Positions 17,416-26,734 are shown, counted from the stretch's first letter. The stretch is 64,000 nt of DNA from an uncultured Eubacteriales bacterium (GCA_934525065.1 CAKSYX010000006.1:1-64000); one strand, 5' to 3'. Numbers and translations are program-made. Notes: generated by a model not told the origin, from the sequence alone.

Positions 17416-18540
17416 TTATTCCTGCACCGAAAGCGCGTCAAGCGACTGCTTCTTGAGGTAAGCGTTGATGAAGCCGTCGATGTCGCCGTCCATAACAGCG
17501 TTGATGTTGCCCATTTCATAGCCGGTTCTGTGGTCCTTCGCGAGGGTATACGGCATGAAAACATAGGAGCGGATCTGGCTGCCCCAGCCGATTTCCTTCT
17601 GGTCGCCCTTGATATCCTCAATTTTGTCAAGGTGTTCGCGTTCCTTGATTTCAATGAGCTTTGATTTGAGCATACGCATACAGACCTCACGGTTCTGGTG
17701 CTGGCTGCGCTCAACCTGACAGCTGACAACGATTCCGGTCGGAATATGGATAAGACGAACGGCAGAGGAGGTTTTGTTGACCTTCTGTCCGCCTGCACCG
17801 GAAGCGCGGTAAACTTCCATTTTGATGTCTTCCGGATTGATTTCAACCTCAATGGTGTCGTCAATTTCCGGCATAACTTCAAGGGAAGCGAAGGACGTGT
17901 GCCTTCTTCCGGAGGAATCGAACGGAGAAACGCGGACAAGGCGGTGAACGCCCATCTCGCTTTTTAGATATCCGTAAGCGTTTTCGCCCTCAACGAGAAC
18001 AACTGCGGATTTAAGTCCGGCTTCGTCGCCGTCAAGGAAGTCGAGCGTTGTGAATTTATAGCCGTGCTTTGTTGCCCACTGGCCATACATTCTGAAAAGC
18101 ATCTGGCACCAGTCCTGAGCCTCGGTTCCGCCTGCACCGGCGTGAAAGGTGAGAATGGCATTCTTGCCGTCATATTCGCCGGAAAGGAGGGTCGAAAGCG
18201 TCTGCTTTTCAAGCTCCTTTTCAACCGCTTCAACGCTTGCGCGGCAATCGTCAACAAGACCGAGGTCGCCCTCTTCGTCAGAAAGCTCAATCATCATCAT
18301 TGCGTCGTCATAGGCGGTTTTAAGGTCGTCATAGGCTTTGATTTTGTTTTTCAGCGCGGCAATGCGCTGGAGAACCTTCTGAGAATTCGCAAGGTCGCCC
18401 CAGAAGTCCTCGGCGGCGGTCTGCTTTTCAAGCTCGGCAATTTCGTCGCTCATTTTTTTGAGGCCGAGCGCATCGGCAAGCTCAGCAAGGGGCTTTTCGC
18501 TTTCGAGAAGTCGGAGTCTGAGTTCTTCAAATTGAATCAT
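17416..18540 (-). CDS. prfB: Peptide chain release factor 2
   Basis: RF2 recognises UAA and UGA stop codons and triggers peptidyl-tRNA hydrolysis on the ribosome. The 374-residue protein shows the SPF tripeptide anticodon near residue 206 (VSPFDSSGRRH) and the GGQ catalytic motif near 250 (GAGGQKVNKTSSAVR). The frame is continuous from the ATG at 18540, so the programmed +1 frameshift that autoregulates prfB in many bacteria is absent. An RF2 of this kind fits a standard genetic code with UGA as stop. It has its own promoter and terminator. Confidence 0.97.
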   Translation of the reverse strand: MIQFEELRLRLLESEKPLAELADALGLKKMSDEIAELEKQTAAEDFWGDLANSQKVLQRIAALKNKIKAYDDLKTAYDDAMMMIELSDEEGDLGLVDDCRASVEAVEKELEKQTLSTLLSGEYDGKNAILTFHAGAGGTEAQDWCQMLFRMYGQWATKHGYKFTTLDFLDGDEAGLKSAVVLVEGENAYGYLKSEMGVHRLVRVSPFDSSGRRHTSFASLEVMPEIDDTIEVEINPEDIKMEVYRASGAGGQKVNKTSSAVRLIHIPTGIVVSCQVERSQHQNREVCMRMLKSKLIEIKEREHLDKIEDIKGDQKEIGWGSQIRSYVFMPYTLAKDHRTGYEMGNINAVMDGDIDGFINAYLKKQSLDALSVQE

Positions 18541-18641
18541 CGAAATAACATTCCTTTCGTAATGTGAGAAGTTGCGTAAACGATATATAATTTGTTTAAA
18601 TCATAACATATATCCTCTCAAAACACAGATGTAACCTATAT

Positions 18642-18669
18642 ATTATACACGTTTATTCACGAAGAGCAA
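18642..18669 (-). promoter_or_regulatory. Promoter of prfB
   Basis: TTGCTC (18669-18664), a 16-base spacer and TATAAT (18647-18642) on the minus strand. The 297 bases between prfB and the divergent gene at 18838 hold no other feature I can support. Confidence 0.65.
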
Positions 18670-18837
18670 CAGGATTTTGAAAAATTGCGGAATTTTTTGA
18701 AATTTTTGCCTGAAATGTTCTCAAAGCAATTGCATTTTTTTCAAAATCGGTTAAAATGATAAAAATTGACCGATTTTAAGGTAATTGTCAGCTTTCTTCG
18801 GCATAATATTTACATATATTTTAAGGACAGGTGAAAA

Positions 18838-19911
18838 ATGAGATACGAAAATGATGTTTGTGCAGGCTGCGGAAAAAAGTTTTGCGAGGGCGATGACATA
18901 GTTGTCTGCCCTGAATGCGGAACGCCCCAGCACCGCGCCTGCTATGAAAAAAATAACGAATGCGTCAATGCTCAACTTCATGAAAGCGGTTTCATGTGGA
19001 AGGGAAACGAAAGCGTACCTAAAAAAGAGGAAATGAAAGAGACTGCAAATGAAGGAGAAAACCTCGTCTGCCCGACCTGCGGCCACGTGAATCCTCCCCG
19101 GGTACCTTATTGCGAAGCCTGCGGACAGAAGTTCACCTTCTTCGGCGTGAACATCCTTGAAAAAGAGCTTGAGCTTGCCAAAAGAGACGAGGAGGAGGCA
19201 AAGCGCGAAAACGGCCATGCGGATGATGCACCGAAAAGCGAATACGCCTTTGAAAAAGAGCCTGAAAACGACATTGAAAGAATGATAAACGCAAGGGCAA
19301 GAATCGTCGCTCCCGGTCTCACAAAGCAGCAGGAGCAGGAAAAACTTTGCGCTCAGCCCATCAAGCGTGTTTTGGTTTTTATTTCTTCAAACGCTTTGCA
19401 ATATGTCAACAAGTTCAGGAAAATTGAAGCCGGAAAAAGAACATGGAACTGGGCGGCGTTTTTCTTCACGCCATATTGGTTCTTTTACAGAAAGCTTTAT
19501 AAAGCCGGGCTGATTTTCCTTGCGCTTCGTGTTGCGCTTTCCGTCGGTGCAATTCCGTTTGCAACCAGAGCGAACGAAATTATGCGAAGCTTCGTTTCAA
19601 CGGTTCAGAATAACCCCGACATGACGCAGGCACAGTTTGAAGCCGCGATTCAGGGAATGATAAACAGCGTTCTTCCGGTGTATCTTTTCATGGGAGCAAT
19701 GCTCGTGCTTTCGATTATTTCAGCTCTCGTTGCGGATAAGCTTTATAAAAAGTATGTGACCGAAAAGCTCGGCTTTGCCGGAACCGTTACCGAGCCCATC
19801 ATGTTCTCTCAATACTTTTTGAAATTCAGCTCGGTCAATTATTTCATCACGGCACTTGCAATTTTTGTCGGCAATCTGCTGCCGAATATGATAGCACAGC
19901 TGTTTATGTGA
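18838..19911 (+). CDS. Zinc-ribbon/RING-like membrane protein (DUF2628-like)
   Basis: A 357-residue protein of unknown function. Residues 8-42 hold a RING-like cluster (C8, C11, C16, C24, C27, H32, C35, C42), matching the prokaryotic RING finger family. A second zinc ribbon follows at about 78-97 (CPTCG and CEACG), then a charged Glu/Lys linker. The C-terminal half has an aromatic segment WAAFFFTPYWFFYRKLYKAG followed by three or four hydrophobic helices, resembling DUF2628 membrane proteins. The AGGTG RBS precedes the ATG. It is 13 bases upstream of galU and probably co-transcribed. The function is unknown; a membrane-attached metal-binding adaptor is one possibility. Confidence 0.75.
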   Translation: MRYENDVCAGCGKKFCEGDDIVVCPECGTPQHRACYEKNNECVNAQLHESGFMWKGNESVPKKEEMKETANEGENLVCPTCGHVNPPRVPYCEACGQKFTFFGVNILEKELELAKRDEEEAKRENGHADDAPKSEYAFEKEPENDIERMINARARIVAPGLTKQQEQEKLCAQPIKRVLVFISSNALQYVNKFRKIEAGKRTWNWAAFFFTPYWFFYRKLYKAGLIFLALRVALSVGAIPFATRANEIMRSFVSTVQNNPDMTQAQFEAAIQGMINSVLPVYLFMGAMLVLSIISALVADKLYKKYVTEKLGFAGTVTEPIMFSQYFLKFSSVNYFITALAIFVGNLLPNMIAQLFM

Positions 19912-19924
19912 GAGGAGAAAACTT

Positions 19925-20806
19925 ATGAAAATCAGAAAGGCCATAATTCCGGCTGCGGGGCTCGGAACAAGAGTTCTTCCGGCGTCAAAATCAATTCCGA
20001 AGGAAATGCTGAATATTGTTGATAAGCCTGCGATTCAATATATCGTTGAAGAGGCTGTTCAGGCCGGAATTGAAGAAATTCTCATTATTACGAACCGCGG
20101 AAAGGGTGCAATTGAGGATCACTTTGACCATTCCTTTGAGCTTGAAGCGAATCTCAGGGATAACCCTTCAAAAAAGAGAATATATGACGACATCATGAAG
20201 CCGGTGCACATGGCGAACATCTATTTCCTGCGTCAGAAGGAGACCAACGGCCTTGCGGACGCGATTGCAAAAACGCGCCATTTCATCGGCAACGAGCCGT
20301 TTGCAATTCTTTACGGCGATGACGTAATAACGAACCCCGGCGGTCAGCCCGTTATCGGCCAGCTCTGCGATGCATTTGAAAAATACGGCAAAGGTATTGT
20401 CGGCGTTAAAGAAGTTCCGCGCAAGGACGTCGGCAAGTATTGCTCTCTTGATGTAAAGCCGCTTGAGGGCAGGCTGATGGAATGCTTCAACATCATCGAA
20501 AAGCCGACCGAAGAGCAGATCATTTCCTGCTATTCGATTCTCGGTCGCGTTGTAATGCCGCCGGAAATTTTTGATATCATTGACAGCACGCCCGTGAACC
20601 CGAAGGCAGGGGAGGTATATTTCACCGATTCAATGGTGCTGCTTGCAAAAAAGCTCGGCCTTCTTGCGCTTGATTTTGAGGGCACACGTTATGACATGGG
20701 CAACAAGCTCGGAATCATGAAAGCGAACTGCGAGTTTGCGCTCGCTCACGATGAAATCGGAGAGGACTTCAAAAATTACATAAAAGAGCTTGCAAAAACT
20801 CTTTGA
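19925..20806 (+). CDS. galU: UTP-glucose-1-phosphate uridylyltransferase
   Basis: GalU makes UDP-glucose from UTP and glucose-1-phosphate for cell-wall polymers and glycolipids. The 293-residue protein has the nucleotidyltransferase motif AAGLGTRVLPASKSIPKEML at about 10-29, then DKPAIQYIVEEA and the sugar-binding region near VYFTDSMVLLAK. Length is normal. GAGAGGAGAAAACTT precedes the ATG. It follows the zinc-ribbon gene by 13 bases and is closed by a strong terminator shared with the convergent acyl-CoA ligase gene. Confidence 0.97.
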   Translation: MKIRKAIIPAAGLGTRVLPASKSIPKEMLNIVDKPAIQYIVEEAVQAGIEEILIITNRGKGAIEDHFDHSFELEANLRDNPSKKRIYDDIMKPVHMANIYFLRQKETNGLADAIAKTRHFIGNEPFAILYGDDVITNPGGQPVIGQLCDAFEKYGKGIVGVKEVPRKDVGKYCSLDVKPLEGRLMECFNIIEKPTEEQIISCYSILGRVVMPPEIFDIIDSTPVNPKAGEVYFTDSMVLLAKKLGLLALDFEGTRYDMGNKLGIMKANCEFALAHDEIGEDFKNYIKELAKTL

Positions 20807-20817
20807 TAAAAAACAAT

Positions 20818-20858
20818 AACCGCCGGAGTTCAAACGTTCTCCGGCGGTTATTTATTTT
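20818..20858. terminator. Bidirectional terminator between galU and the acyl-CoA ligase
   Basis: Arms AACCGCCGGAG (20818-20828) and CTCCGGCGGTT (20839-20849) form an 11-bp stem with a T-rich tail on the plus strand. It overlaps the stop codon of the convergent gene. Confidence 0.85.
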
Positions 20859-22560
20859 CATCATTTCCCTCATTTTCTGAAGGAGGCGGTTCTTGATTTT
20901 TCCTTTTAATTTTCTGCGTTGATGTTTTTTCAAATTCTTTGCGGCGGATGCTGAAGCGGCGGATGCTTTTATATGAGGGCAGCTTTTTGTTTACGACCCT
21001 GACCGCGTCTGAAACCGCGTTGCTTATATCGTCGTGGGTCAGCTCCTCCTTTTGGAGCTTTTCTTTGATTGCGTCCTCGTCCGGAACGACCTGAGCCACA
21101 ACCGATTCGTCGCCCTTTGCATCCTCGCCGAAGATGAGTGATTCAAGGATGATCGGGTCGCTGTTGAGGTAGTACTCAATCTCCTCCGGATATATATTCT
21201 TTCCGCCCTTTGTGATGATCACGTTTTTGCTCCTGCCGGTGATGTGGTAGTTACCGCCGCTGTCGCAGTAGCCGAGGTCACCCGTGTGGAAAACGCCGCC
21301 GCTTTTGACCAGAGCGGTGGCCTTTTTGTTTTTGTAGTATCCGAGCATGACCATCGGCCCGTCAACGCAGATTTCGCCGACACCGCTGTCATCCGGGTTT
21401 TCAATCGTTATTTGGCAGTTGTCAAGAGGTGTTCCGATGCTGTCCGGCAGGGGAGAGGAAAGGCTGTTGCAGATTATAATCGGAGAGCATTCCGTCAGTC
21501 CGTAGCCGATGACTACCGGCAGACCGAAGGAACAGAAATCCTCCGCAACGTTCGGGTTGAGTGCCGCCGCTCCGCAGATTATCATGCGTACCCGCCCGCC
21601 GAGAGCCGAATGAATATCGCCGTAAACGCGCTTTTTCATTTCCGGCGTTTTTGTCAAAAGCTGCGAAAGCCTGCCGACGGTGAAAACGCGGCGCAGACCG
21701 CTTTGTTCGGAAAAGCGGCGGAGAATTTTTTTGTGCATTTTTTCAAGCATCAACGGAACGGTAACAAAAACGGTGGGCTTGAAAAACTCAAGATCCTTTG
21801 AAATTTTTCTCAGCGAATCGCAGAATGCCGCCGAACCGCCGACATAGAGAATCGAAAGGAGAACAATTGCCTGATATGTGTGGTGGAGAGGCAAGATACA
21901 AAGCGTTGAGTCGCCGCAGTCAAGCTCGATTTTTTCCATAACGCCCTTGATGTCCGAAACAATGTTTTCGTGCGAGATCATGACGACCTTAGCGCTGCCC
22001 GTGGTTCCGGAAGTGAAAAGGAAAAACGAGGCGGCATTTTTGTCAATTTCGCGTGAGGTGTAATCGTCTGCACCCATGCTTAAAAGCTCTCTTCCTTTTT
22101 CAAGCAGCTCTGAAAAGGAGATTGCCTCCTGCGGTGCTTCGCCTGAAAAACAGATAAGCTTGAAGCCGTGAGGAAGTCTCTTCTTTGCTTCAAGGAGCTT
22201 TTTGCAAACCTTTTCGTCCGCAATCACGGCACGGCAGCCGACAAAGGAGAGCGCGCTCCAAAGCTGTTTTGCGTCCATTTCGCGGTCGAGCGGAACAACC
22301 GTTCCGACACCGCAGGAAACAGCAAGGTAGGAAACGCACCATTCAAGGCAGTTCTTTCCGCAGACGGCAATGCTCTTTCCGGAAAGCGAAAGCTCTTTGC
22401 AAAGTGCAGTTCCGAGGCAGTTCACGCGGCGAAGCAGCCTTTTGTGAGAGACAAAGGTTCCGTCCTCAAGCGTCACCGCCGGCCGCAGACCGTAATGAAG
22501 CGCGTTATAACAGAGCATATCACGCAGTGTTTCAATTTTTTTCTCGCTCAGAGCCTTCAC
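20848..22560 (-). CDS. AMP-dependent long-chain acyl-CoA synthetase-like protein
   Basis: A 570-residue member of the ANL (adenylate-forming) superfamily, closest in pattern to long-chain fatty acyl-CoA synthetases: it would activate a carboxylate with ATP and transfer it to CoA. Motifs in order: P-loop LFTSGTTGSAKVVMISHEN, GYGLTECSP, HTGDLGY, and GRSKNVIITKGGKNIYPEEIE; the C-terminal catalytic Lys is probably in EKTSTQKIKRK. The start codon is GTG at 22560 with AAGGCG just upstream. The last 20 residues are unusually charged. It runs in the same direction as the LCP gene 27 bases upstream, suggesting a shared transcript and perhaps an envelope role. Confidence 0.88.
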   Translation of the reverse strand: MKALSEKKIETLRDMLCYNALHYGLRPAVTLEDGTFVSHKRLLRRVNCLGTALCKELSLSGKSIAVCGKNCLEWCVSYLAVSCGVGTVVPLDREMDAKQLWSALSFVGCRAVIADEKVCKKLLEAKKRLPHGFKLICFSGEAPQEAISFSELLEKGRELLSMGADDYTSREIDKNAASFFLFTSGTTGSAKVVMISHENIVSDIKGVMEKIELDCGDSTLCILPLHHTYQAIVLLSILYVGGSAAFCDSLRKISKDLEFFKPTVFVTVPLMLEKMHKKILRRFSEQSGLRRVFTVGRLSQLLTKTPEMKKRVYGDIHSALGGRVRMIICGAAALNPNVAEDFCSFGLPVVIGYGLTECSPIIICNSLSSPLPDSIGTPLDNCQITIENPDDSGVGEICVDGPMVMLGYYKNKKATALVKSGGVFHTGDLGYCDSGGNYHITGRSKNVIITKGGKNIYPEEIEYYLNSDPIILESLIFGEDAKGDESVVAQVVPDEDAIKEKLQKEELTHDDISNAVSDAVRVVNKKLPSYKSIRRFSIRRKEFEKTSTQKIKRKNQEPPPSENEGNDENK

Positions 22561-22587
22561 CGCCTTTCAGAAGTCTTTTCTAATAGT

Positions 22588-24168
22588 TTACTTTGCCTTG
22601 ACTGCTTTATTCGATTTGTATATGAACTTTTTCAGAAGAGCGGCGTTTTTGTCGATGTCCATTTCAAGAACATCGCCGATTCCGGCAACGCTCAGATTGT
22701 TCCATGTTCCGTCCGCAGGAACCTGATGCTGAATGATGTCGTAGTGCAGATACTTGGCCAACGCACCGATTCCGAGAGAAACAAGCTCGTTGCGCGAAAT
22801 GTTGGTCTGAATCATCGGCAAAACGGTTTCCATCATTTTCAAAAGCTTGCTCGGACTTGTTTTTGTCAGCTGGGAAATCATTGCAGAAATGACCTTGCGC
22901 TGCCTTTCCGTGCGCTTGAAGTCGTTGTCGAGGTAGCGGATACGGCAATACCAGAGTGCCGCGCCGCCGGTGAACTTGTTCGTTCCAGCCTTGACATGAG
23001 GAATTTTTACAACCTCTTTCATATATTTTGCTTCGCTTTTGGTGACGCCCTCAACCGTCAGTCCGCCCATCATGTCAATGAGCTTTCTGAAGGCTTCAAA
23101 GTCAACGATAATGTAATCGTCAATTTTAATTTTAAAGTTGTATTCAAGCGTATCAACGGTGTATTGAACGCCGCCGTAGCTGAAGGTGGCATTGAGCTTG
23201 TTGTAATACTTTCCGGAGGGGAGGAAAACATAGGAGTCGCGCAGGAAGGAGGTCAGTTTGAGCTTTTTGTGCTTTTTGTCAATTGAGCAGAGAATTATTG
23301 TGTCCGAACGCTGACCGCTGACATCGCCGCGCGCGTCACTTCCCATGAAAAGGATGTTCCTCACATCGCTGCTTGACATCAATTTGCTGTCGCTTATATA
23401 TTCGTTGCCGTCCAGAGTTTTTGCGTCGTAGCTTATCTTTCCGAGCAGTGAATATCCGTAGGCAAAAACCGCACCGAGAAGAATCGCAATAACCAAAACG
23501 ACGGCGAGGAAAATTCTGGCTCCCTTTCTTTTCTTTTTGCCGCCGTTTTTCTTTTTCGGTTTGCCGCCTTTTCCGTAGTCCTGAGACATTCTGACCGGGC
23601 TCTTTTTTGTGACCGGCGCCGGTTTTGAAACAGTCGGCTTTTTTGAAAGAAGCGGTTCGCTTTCCGGTTCGCTGCTTCTTTCGGGGAGGACTTCTTCTCG
23701 GCTCAAAAACAAGTCTTCGCTTTTTGCGGCGGGAGTTTCGTGCGTCAGGGGAGGAGCAGACATCTTCCGCGGAGCTTCGGCTTCTTTGGGAATGCCCCCG
23801 AGCCTTTGACCTGACGGAGTTCGGTTTGGCGTTTCTTCTGTGCCCGTCTGAGGTGCGCCGATTCTTCTTCCTGCCGGCGTTCTTCCGGAAATCTGTGAAG
23901 AATAAACATCACTGCCGCTTTCCGCCGCGCTGCTGTTCTGACGAATCTGCCTTGAAACAGGTTTACCCTTCGGCGTGCGGCTTTTGGGCGTGAAAAGGCC
24001 GTCCTCCTCCTCTGGGATATGAACCACGAATTTTTCGTCGGAAAGGTTCTCGTCCTTCAGGCGGCTGTCTTCTGTAAAAATCGGTGTTTCGTTTGAAAAA
24101 CGGTCTTTTGAAGAAGGCCGCTGTCTGTTGTTTCGGTTTTTGTTATCTGTAAAAAAAATATCGTCCAT
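22588..24168 (-). CDS. LytR-CpsA-Psr (LCP) family cell-wall ligase
   Basis: LCP proteins transfer undecaprenyl-linked glycopolymers such as teichoic acid or capsule onto peptidoglycan outside the membrane. The 526-residue protein has a long hydrophilic cytoplasmic N terminus (about 210 residues) with three RTPxG-type repeats (64-71, 96-104, 116-124), a basic stretch, one transmembrane helix at about 213-240, then the LCP domain with MGSDARGD, RSDTIIL, FLRDSYV and NKLNATFSYGG, which include the conserved Arg and Asp residues. The N-terminal tail is longer than usual. The ATG lies close to AAGGAG. The downstream acyl-CoA ligase is probably in the same operon. Confidence 0.92.
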   Translation of the reverse strand: MDDIFFTDNKNRNNRQRPSSKDRFSNETPIFTEDSRLKDENLSDEKFVVHIPEEEDGLFTPKSRTPKGKPVSRQIRQNSSAAESGSDVYSSQISGRTPAGRRIGAPQTGTEETPNRTPSGQRLGGIPKEAEAPRKMSAPPLTHETPAAKSEDLFLSREEVLPERSSEPESEPLLSKKPTVSKPAPVTKKSPVRMSQDYGKGGKPKKKNGGKKKRKGARIFLAVVLVIAILLGAVFAYGYSLLGKISYDAKTLDGNEYISDSKLMSSSDVRNILFMGSDARGDVSGQRSDTIILCSIDKKHKKLKLTSFLRDSYVFLPSGKYYNKLNATFSYGGVQYTVDTLEYNFKIKIDDYIIVDFEAFRKLIDMMGGLTVEGVTKSEAKYMKEVVKIPHVKAGTNKFTGGAALWYCRIRYLDNDFKRTERQRKVISAMISQLTKTSPSKLLKMMETVLPMIQTNISRNELVSLGIGALAKYLHYDIIQHQVPADGTWNNLSVAGIGDVLEMDIDKNAALLKKFIYKSNKAVKAK

Positions 24169-24406
24169 CCTTTTTTCTTCTCCTTATATGTGTTCGGTCG
24201 GGCGAAGTCATTGGAAGGCCAAATTGCCTTTTTTCGCCGTCCGGATTCTGTCAGATGAAATTATACATCTTACATTCTACAATATCGCAGGGAAAACCGC
24301 AAGATATTTTCGGCAAATTACAAAAGTGTCAGAAAAACTAAATAAAAATAATTACCAAAAAAAGGGACAGTTTTTTGTGCGAAGCGCTAAAATTTATTAA
24401 ATATAC

Positions 24407-24435
24407 TTTATTATTTTTCTGCGGTAATGTATACT
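24407..24435 (+). promoter_or_regulatory. Promoter of the DUF2804 gene
   Basis: TTTATT (24407-24412), a 17-base spacer and TATACT (24430-24435). A small GC stem with U run (about 24449-24477) follows and precedes the TTG start at 24507. The 338-base gap from 24169 to 24506 holds no other gene; the promoter of the LCP gene must lie here too but no clear match was found. Confidence 0.55.
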
Positions 24436-24506
24436 GTTATTCATCGAGCCGCGTTATTTGAATATTGCGGCTTTTTTCAAGAGTAAGCATTTGGGGGTAT
24501 CAGAAA

Positions 24507-25538
24507 TTGAAAAGAAATCATGAGGTCACCGAGAGGCATAACCTTCTGAACAAAGACGGAACGCTGGTTGAACCCGGTTGGTCAAGGAGTCTTGTTCAAA
24601 TTTATAACCGCGAGGACATCAAAGCACCGAAGTTCAGAATCAAGGAGTGGGATTATTATCTCATCCTCTCCGATAAGCACGCTGTTGCGCTCACTCTTTC
24701 CGATGACGGCTATATCGGAATGCAGTCAGCGTCCCTTCTTGTTTTTGACGAAAAGAACCCGTGGGAGATCACAAACTCCGTTCTCAACTTCTTCCCGATG
24801 GGCAAGTATAATCTTCCCCGTACCTCGGAAAAGGGCGACCTTCATTACCACGACAAGACCCTTGACATGGACTTTGTCAAGAACGGAAGAACGCGCCATA
24901 TTGTCGGCGAATACCGCAACTTCAAAGACGGAAAGACCCTTAAGGTTGACATAACGCTCGACCAGCCGCCGATGGATACGATGGTCATTGCAACTCCGTG
25001 GAAGGAGAACAAAAAAGCGTTCTATTACAACCAGAAGGTCAACTGCATGAGAGCCTCCGGCTACGCCGAGTTTGACGGCGTTCGTTATGACTTCAACCCT
25101 GAAACCGATTTCGGCACTCTTGACTGGGGCCGCGGTGTCTGGACATATGACAACACCTGGAACTGGGGCAGCGGAAACGGAATCGTGAACGGAAAGCCCT
25201 TCGGCTTCAATATCGGTTACGGCTTCGGCGATACGACTGCCGCATCGGAAAACGTTTTGTTCTATGACGGCGTTGCCCATAAGCTTGACGACGTTTCCTT
25301 CAATATTCCTGCATCGAGCTATACAGACCCGTGGACATTCACCTCAAGCGACGGCCGCTTTGAAATGGATTTTGTTCCCGTCATTGACAGAAACGCAAAA
25401 ATCAGCCTTAAAATTATTGAAACGGATCAGCATCAGGTTTTCGGAAAGCTCAGCGGAAAAGCTGTTCTTGACGATGGAACCGAGCTTAAAATCAAAGACC
25501 TCATGTGCTTTGCCGAAAGGGTACGCATGAAGTATTAA
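24507..25538 (+). CDS. DUF2804 family protein
   Basis: A 343-residue cytoplasmic protein matching DUF2804, a poorly understood beta-rich, lipocalin-like family. It is rich in Trp and Tyr (DWGRGVWTYDNTWNWGSGNG near the middle) and has no signal peptide or membrane segment. I chose the TTG at 24507 because TTGGGGG lies about nine bases upstream. An earlier in-frame TTG at 24465 would overlap a hairpin with a U run. The ketopantoate-reductase-like gene starts 15 bases after its stop. No enzymatic function can be assigned. Confidence 0.75.
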   Translation: MKRNHEVTERHNLLNKDGTLVEPGWSRSLVQIYNREDIKAPKFRIKEWDYYLILSDKHAVALTLSDDGYIGMQSASLLVFDEKNPWEITNSVLNFFPMGKYNLPRTSEKGDLHYHDKTLDMDFVKNGRTRHIVGEYRNFKDGKTLKVDITLDQPPMDTMVIATPWKENKKAFYYNQKVNCMRASGYAEFDGVRYDFNPETDFGTLDWGRGVWTYDNTWNWGSGNGIVNGKPFGFNIGYGFGDTTAASENVLFYDGVAHKLDDVSFNIPASSYTDPWTFTSSDGRFEMDFVPVIDRNAKISLKIIETDQHQVFGKLSGKAVLDDGTELKIKDLMCFAERVRMKY

Positions 25539-25553
25539 ACGGAGGTTTTGAAT

Positions 25554-26579
25554 ATGAAAAAAACTTTGCTCATCGGCGCCGGTGCAATCGGCGGAACGCT
25601 TGCCGTCCTTATGAAGGAGGCAGGCTATGACGTTTCGGTTCTCTGCTATACCGATGAAATCAAAAAGCTCATTGATGAAAACGGCTTTTATCTCCACGGA
25701 GCAAAAGGCGAGCATCACGTCAGACTGAATACATACGCTTCTTTTGAGGATTTCAAAGATGAAAAGTTTGACATTGTTATCATCGCAACGAAGTTCCAGG
25801 CTGTTTCCGGTCTTGCCGAAAAGGTTCTCGGAAATCTTAAGGAGGATTCGCTCGTTGTCGGAATGCAGAACGGTATTCTCACCGATAAGCTTGCCGAAAT
25901 CGTTGGCGAAAAACGCGCTGTCGGCGTAATGATCGGCTTCGGCGCAACAAGGAACGCCGATAATGACGTTACCATGACTTCGCTCGGAGAAATGTACATC
26001 GGAATGCAGAATGGATATCATCCCGGAAATCTCGATTATCTCAAGGAGATGTACTGCTCGGTTCTTCCGACCGAAATTTCCGATAACATCCTTCGTCAGC
26101 AGTATTCAAAGCTCATCATCAATTCCTGCATCAACGCAACGGCGGCAATCACGGGTCTCACGCTCGGAAAAATGGTTGACGATAAGCGGGCGAGAACGCT
26201 TTACCTTGCAATTGCGCGCGAGGCGATGCACGTTGCAAAAAAGATGGGCCTTGACGTTCCGAAGTACGGAAAAATGCTCAATTACAAGCTCCTTATGCTT
26301 GCTGATAATGCACCGTATAACGCCTGCTGCCGTTATGTGGTCTGGCTTGTTTCAAAGCTGAAATACGCTTCGGTCAAGCCTTCAACGCTCCAGTCGCTCG
26401 AAAAAGGCGAAATCACCGAGATTGAAATTTTCAACGGCTATATCGCAAAGCTTGGAAGAGATTACGGCGTTGCAACCCCGGTCAACACAAAGCTCACCGC
26501 GATGATCCATGAAATCGAGCGCGGCGAGCGCAGGATTACCCCGGATAACCTCGAAGAGTTCAGAGGAATGCTGTATTAA
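25554..26579 (+). CDS. Ketopantoate reductase-like (PanE/ApbA) oxidoreductase
   Basis: A 341-residue NAD(P)H-dependent oxidoreductase of the ketopantoate reductase superfamily. The dinucleotide-binding GAGAIGGTLA lies at the N terminus. The conserved catalytic lysine is in QQYSKLIINSCINA, followed by the all-helical C-terminal domain. It may reduce 2-dehydropantoate to pantoate, but many paralogues act on other 2-keto acids, and no pan genes are nearby. GGAGGTTTTGAAT precedes the ATG. It shares a transcript with the DUF2804 gene and ends in a strong terminator. Confidence 0.85.
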   Translation: MKKTLLIGAGAIGGTLAVLMKEAGYDVSVLCYTDEIKKLIDENGFYLHGAKGEHHVRLNTYASFEDFKDEKFDIVIIATKFQAVSGLAEKVLGNLKEDSLVVGMQNGILTDKLAEIVGEKRAVGVMIGFGATRNADNDVTMTSLGEMYIGMQNGYHPGNLDYLKEMYCSVLPTEISDNILRQQYSKLIINSCINATAAITGLTLGKMVDDKRARTLYLAIAREAMHVAKKMGLDVPKYGKMLNYKLLMLADNAPYNACCRYVVWLVSKLKYASVKPSTLQSLEKGEITEIEIFNGYIAKLGRDYGVATPVNTKLTAMIHEIERGERRITPDNLEEFRGMLY

Positions 26580-26595
26580 ATATTTTAAGTCAAAA

Positions 26596-26631
26596 AGCGC
26601 AGACCTTAGTTTGATTTGGGTCTGCGCTTTT
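26596..26631 (+). terminator. Terminator after the ketopantoate reductase-like gene
   Basis: Arms AGCGCAGACC (26596-26605) and GGTCTGCGCT (26619-26628) form a perfect 10-bp stem followed by uridines. Confidence 0.88.
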
Positions 26632-26705
26632 CAAATTACATAAATTTTATTTCTGCTTTGGGAATGAATTTGTCAGCCGGAGGAGCTGTTTTTCGCCTTT
26701 TTCGG

Positions 26706-26734
26706 TTGACTTTCGTGCTTTGGTTTGCTAAAAT
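26706..26734 (+). promoter_or_regulatory. Promoter of the leucine T-box operon
   Basis: TTGACT (26706-26711), a 17-base spacer and TAAAAT (26729-26734). Transcription would start near 26741. Confidence 0.78.

Noticed and set aside
17416..18540. Programmed frameshift in prfB
   Set aside because: No in-frame UGA or slippery CUU-UGA is present near the start; the frame is open throughout.
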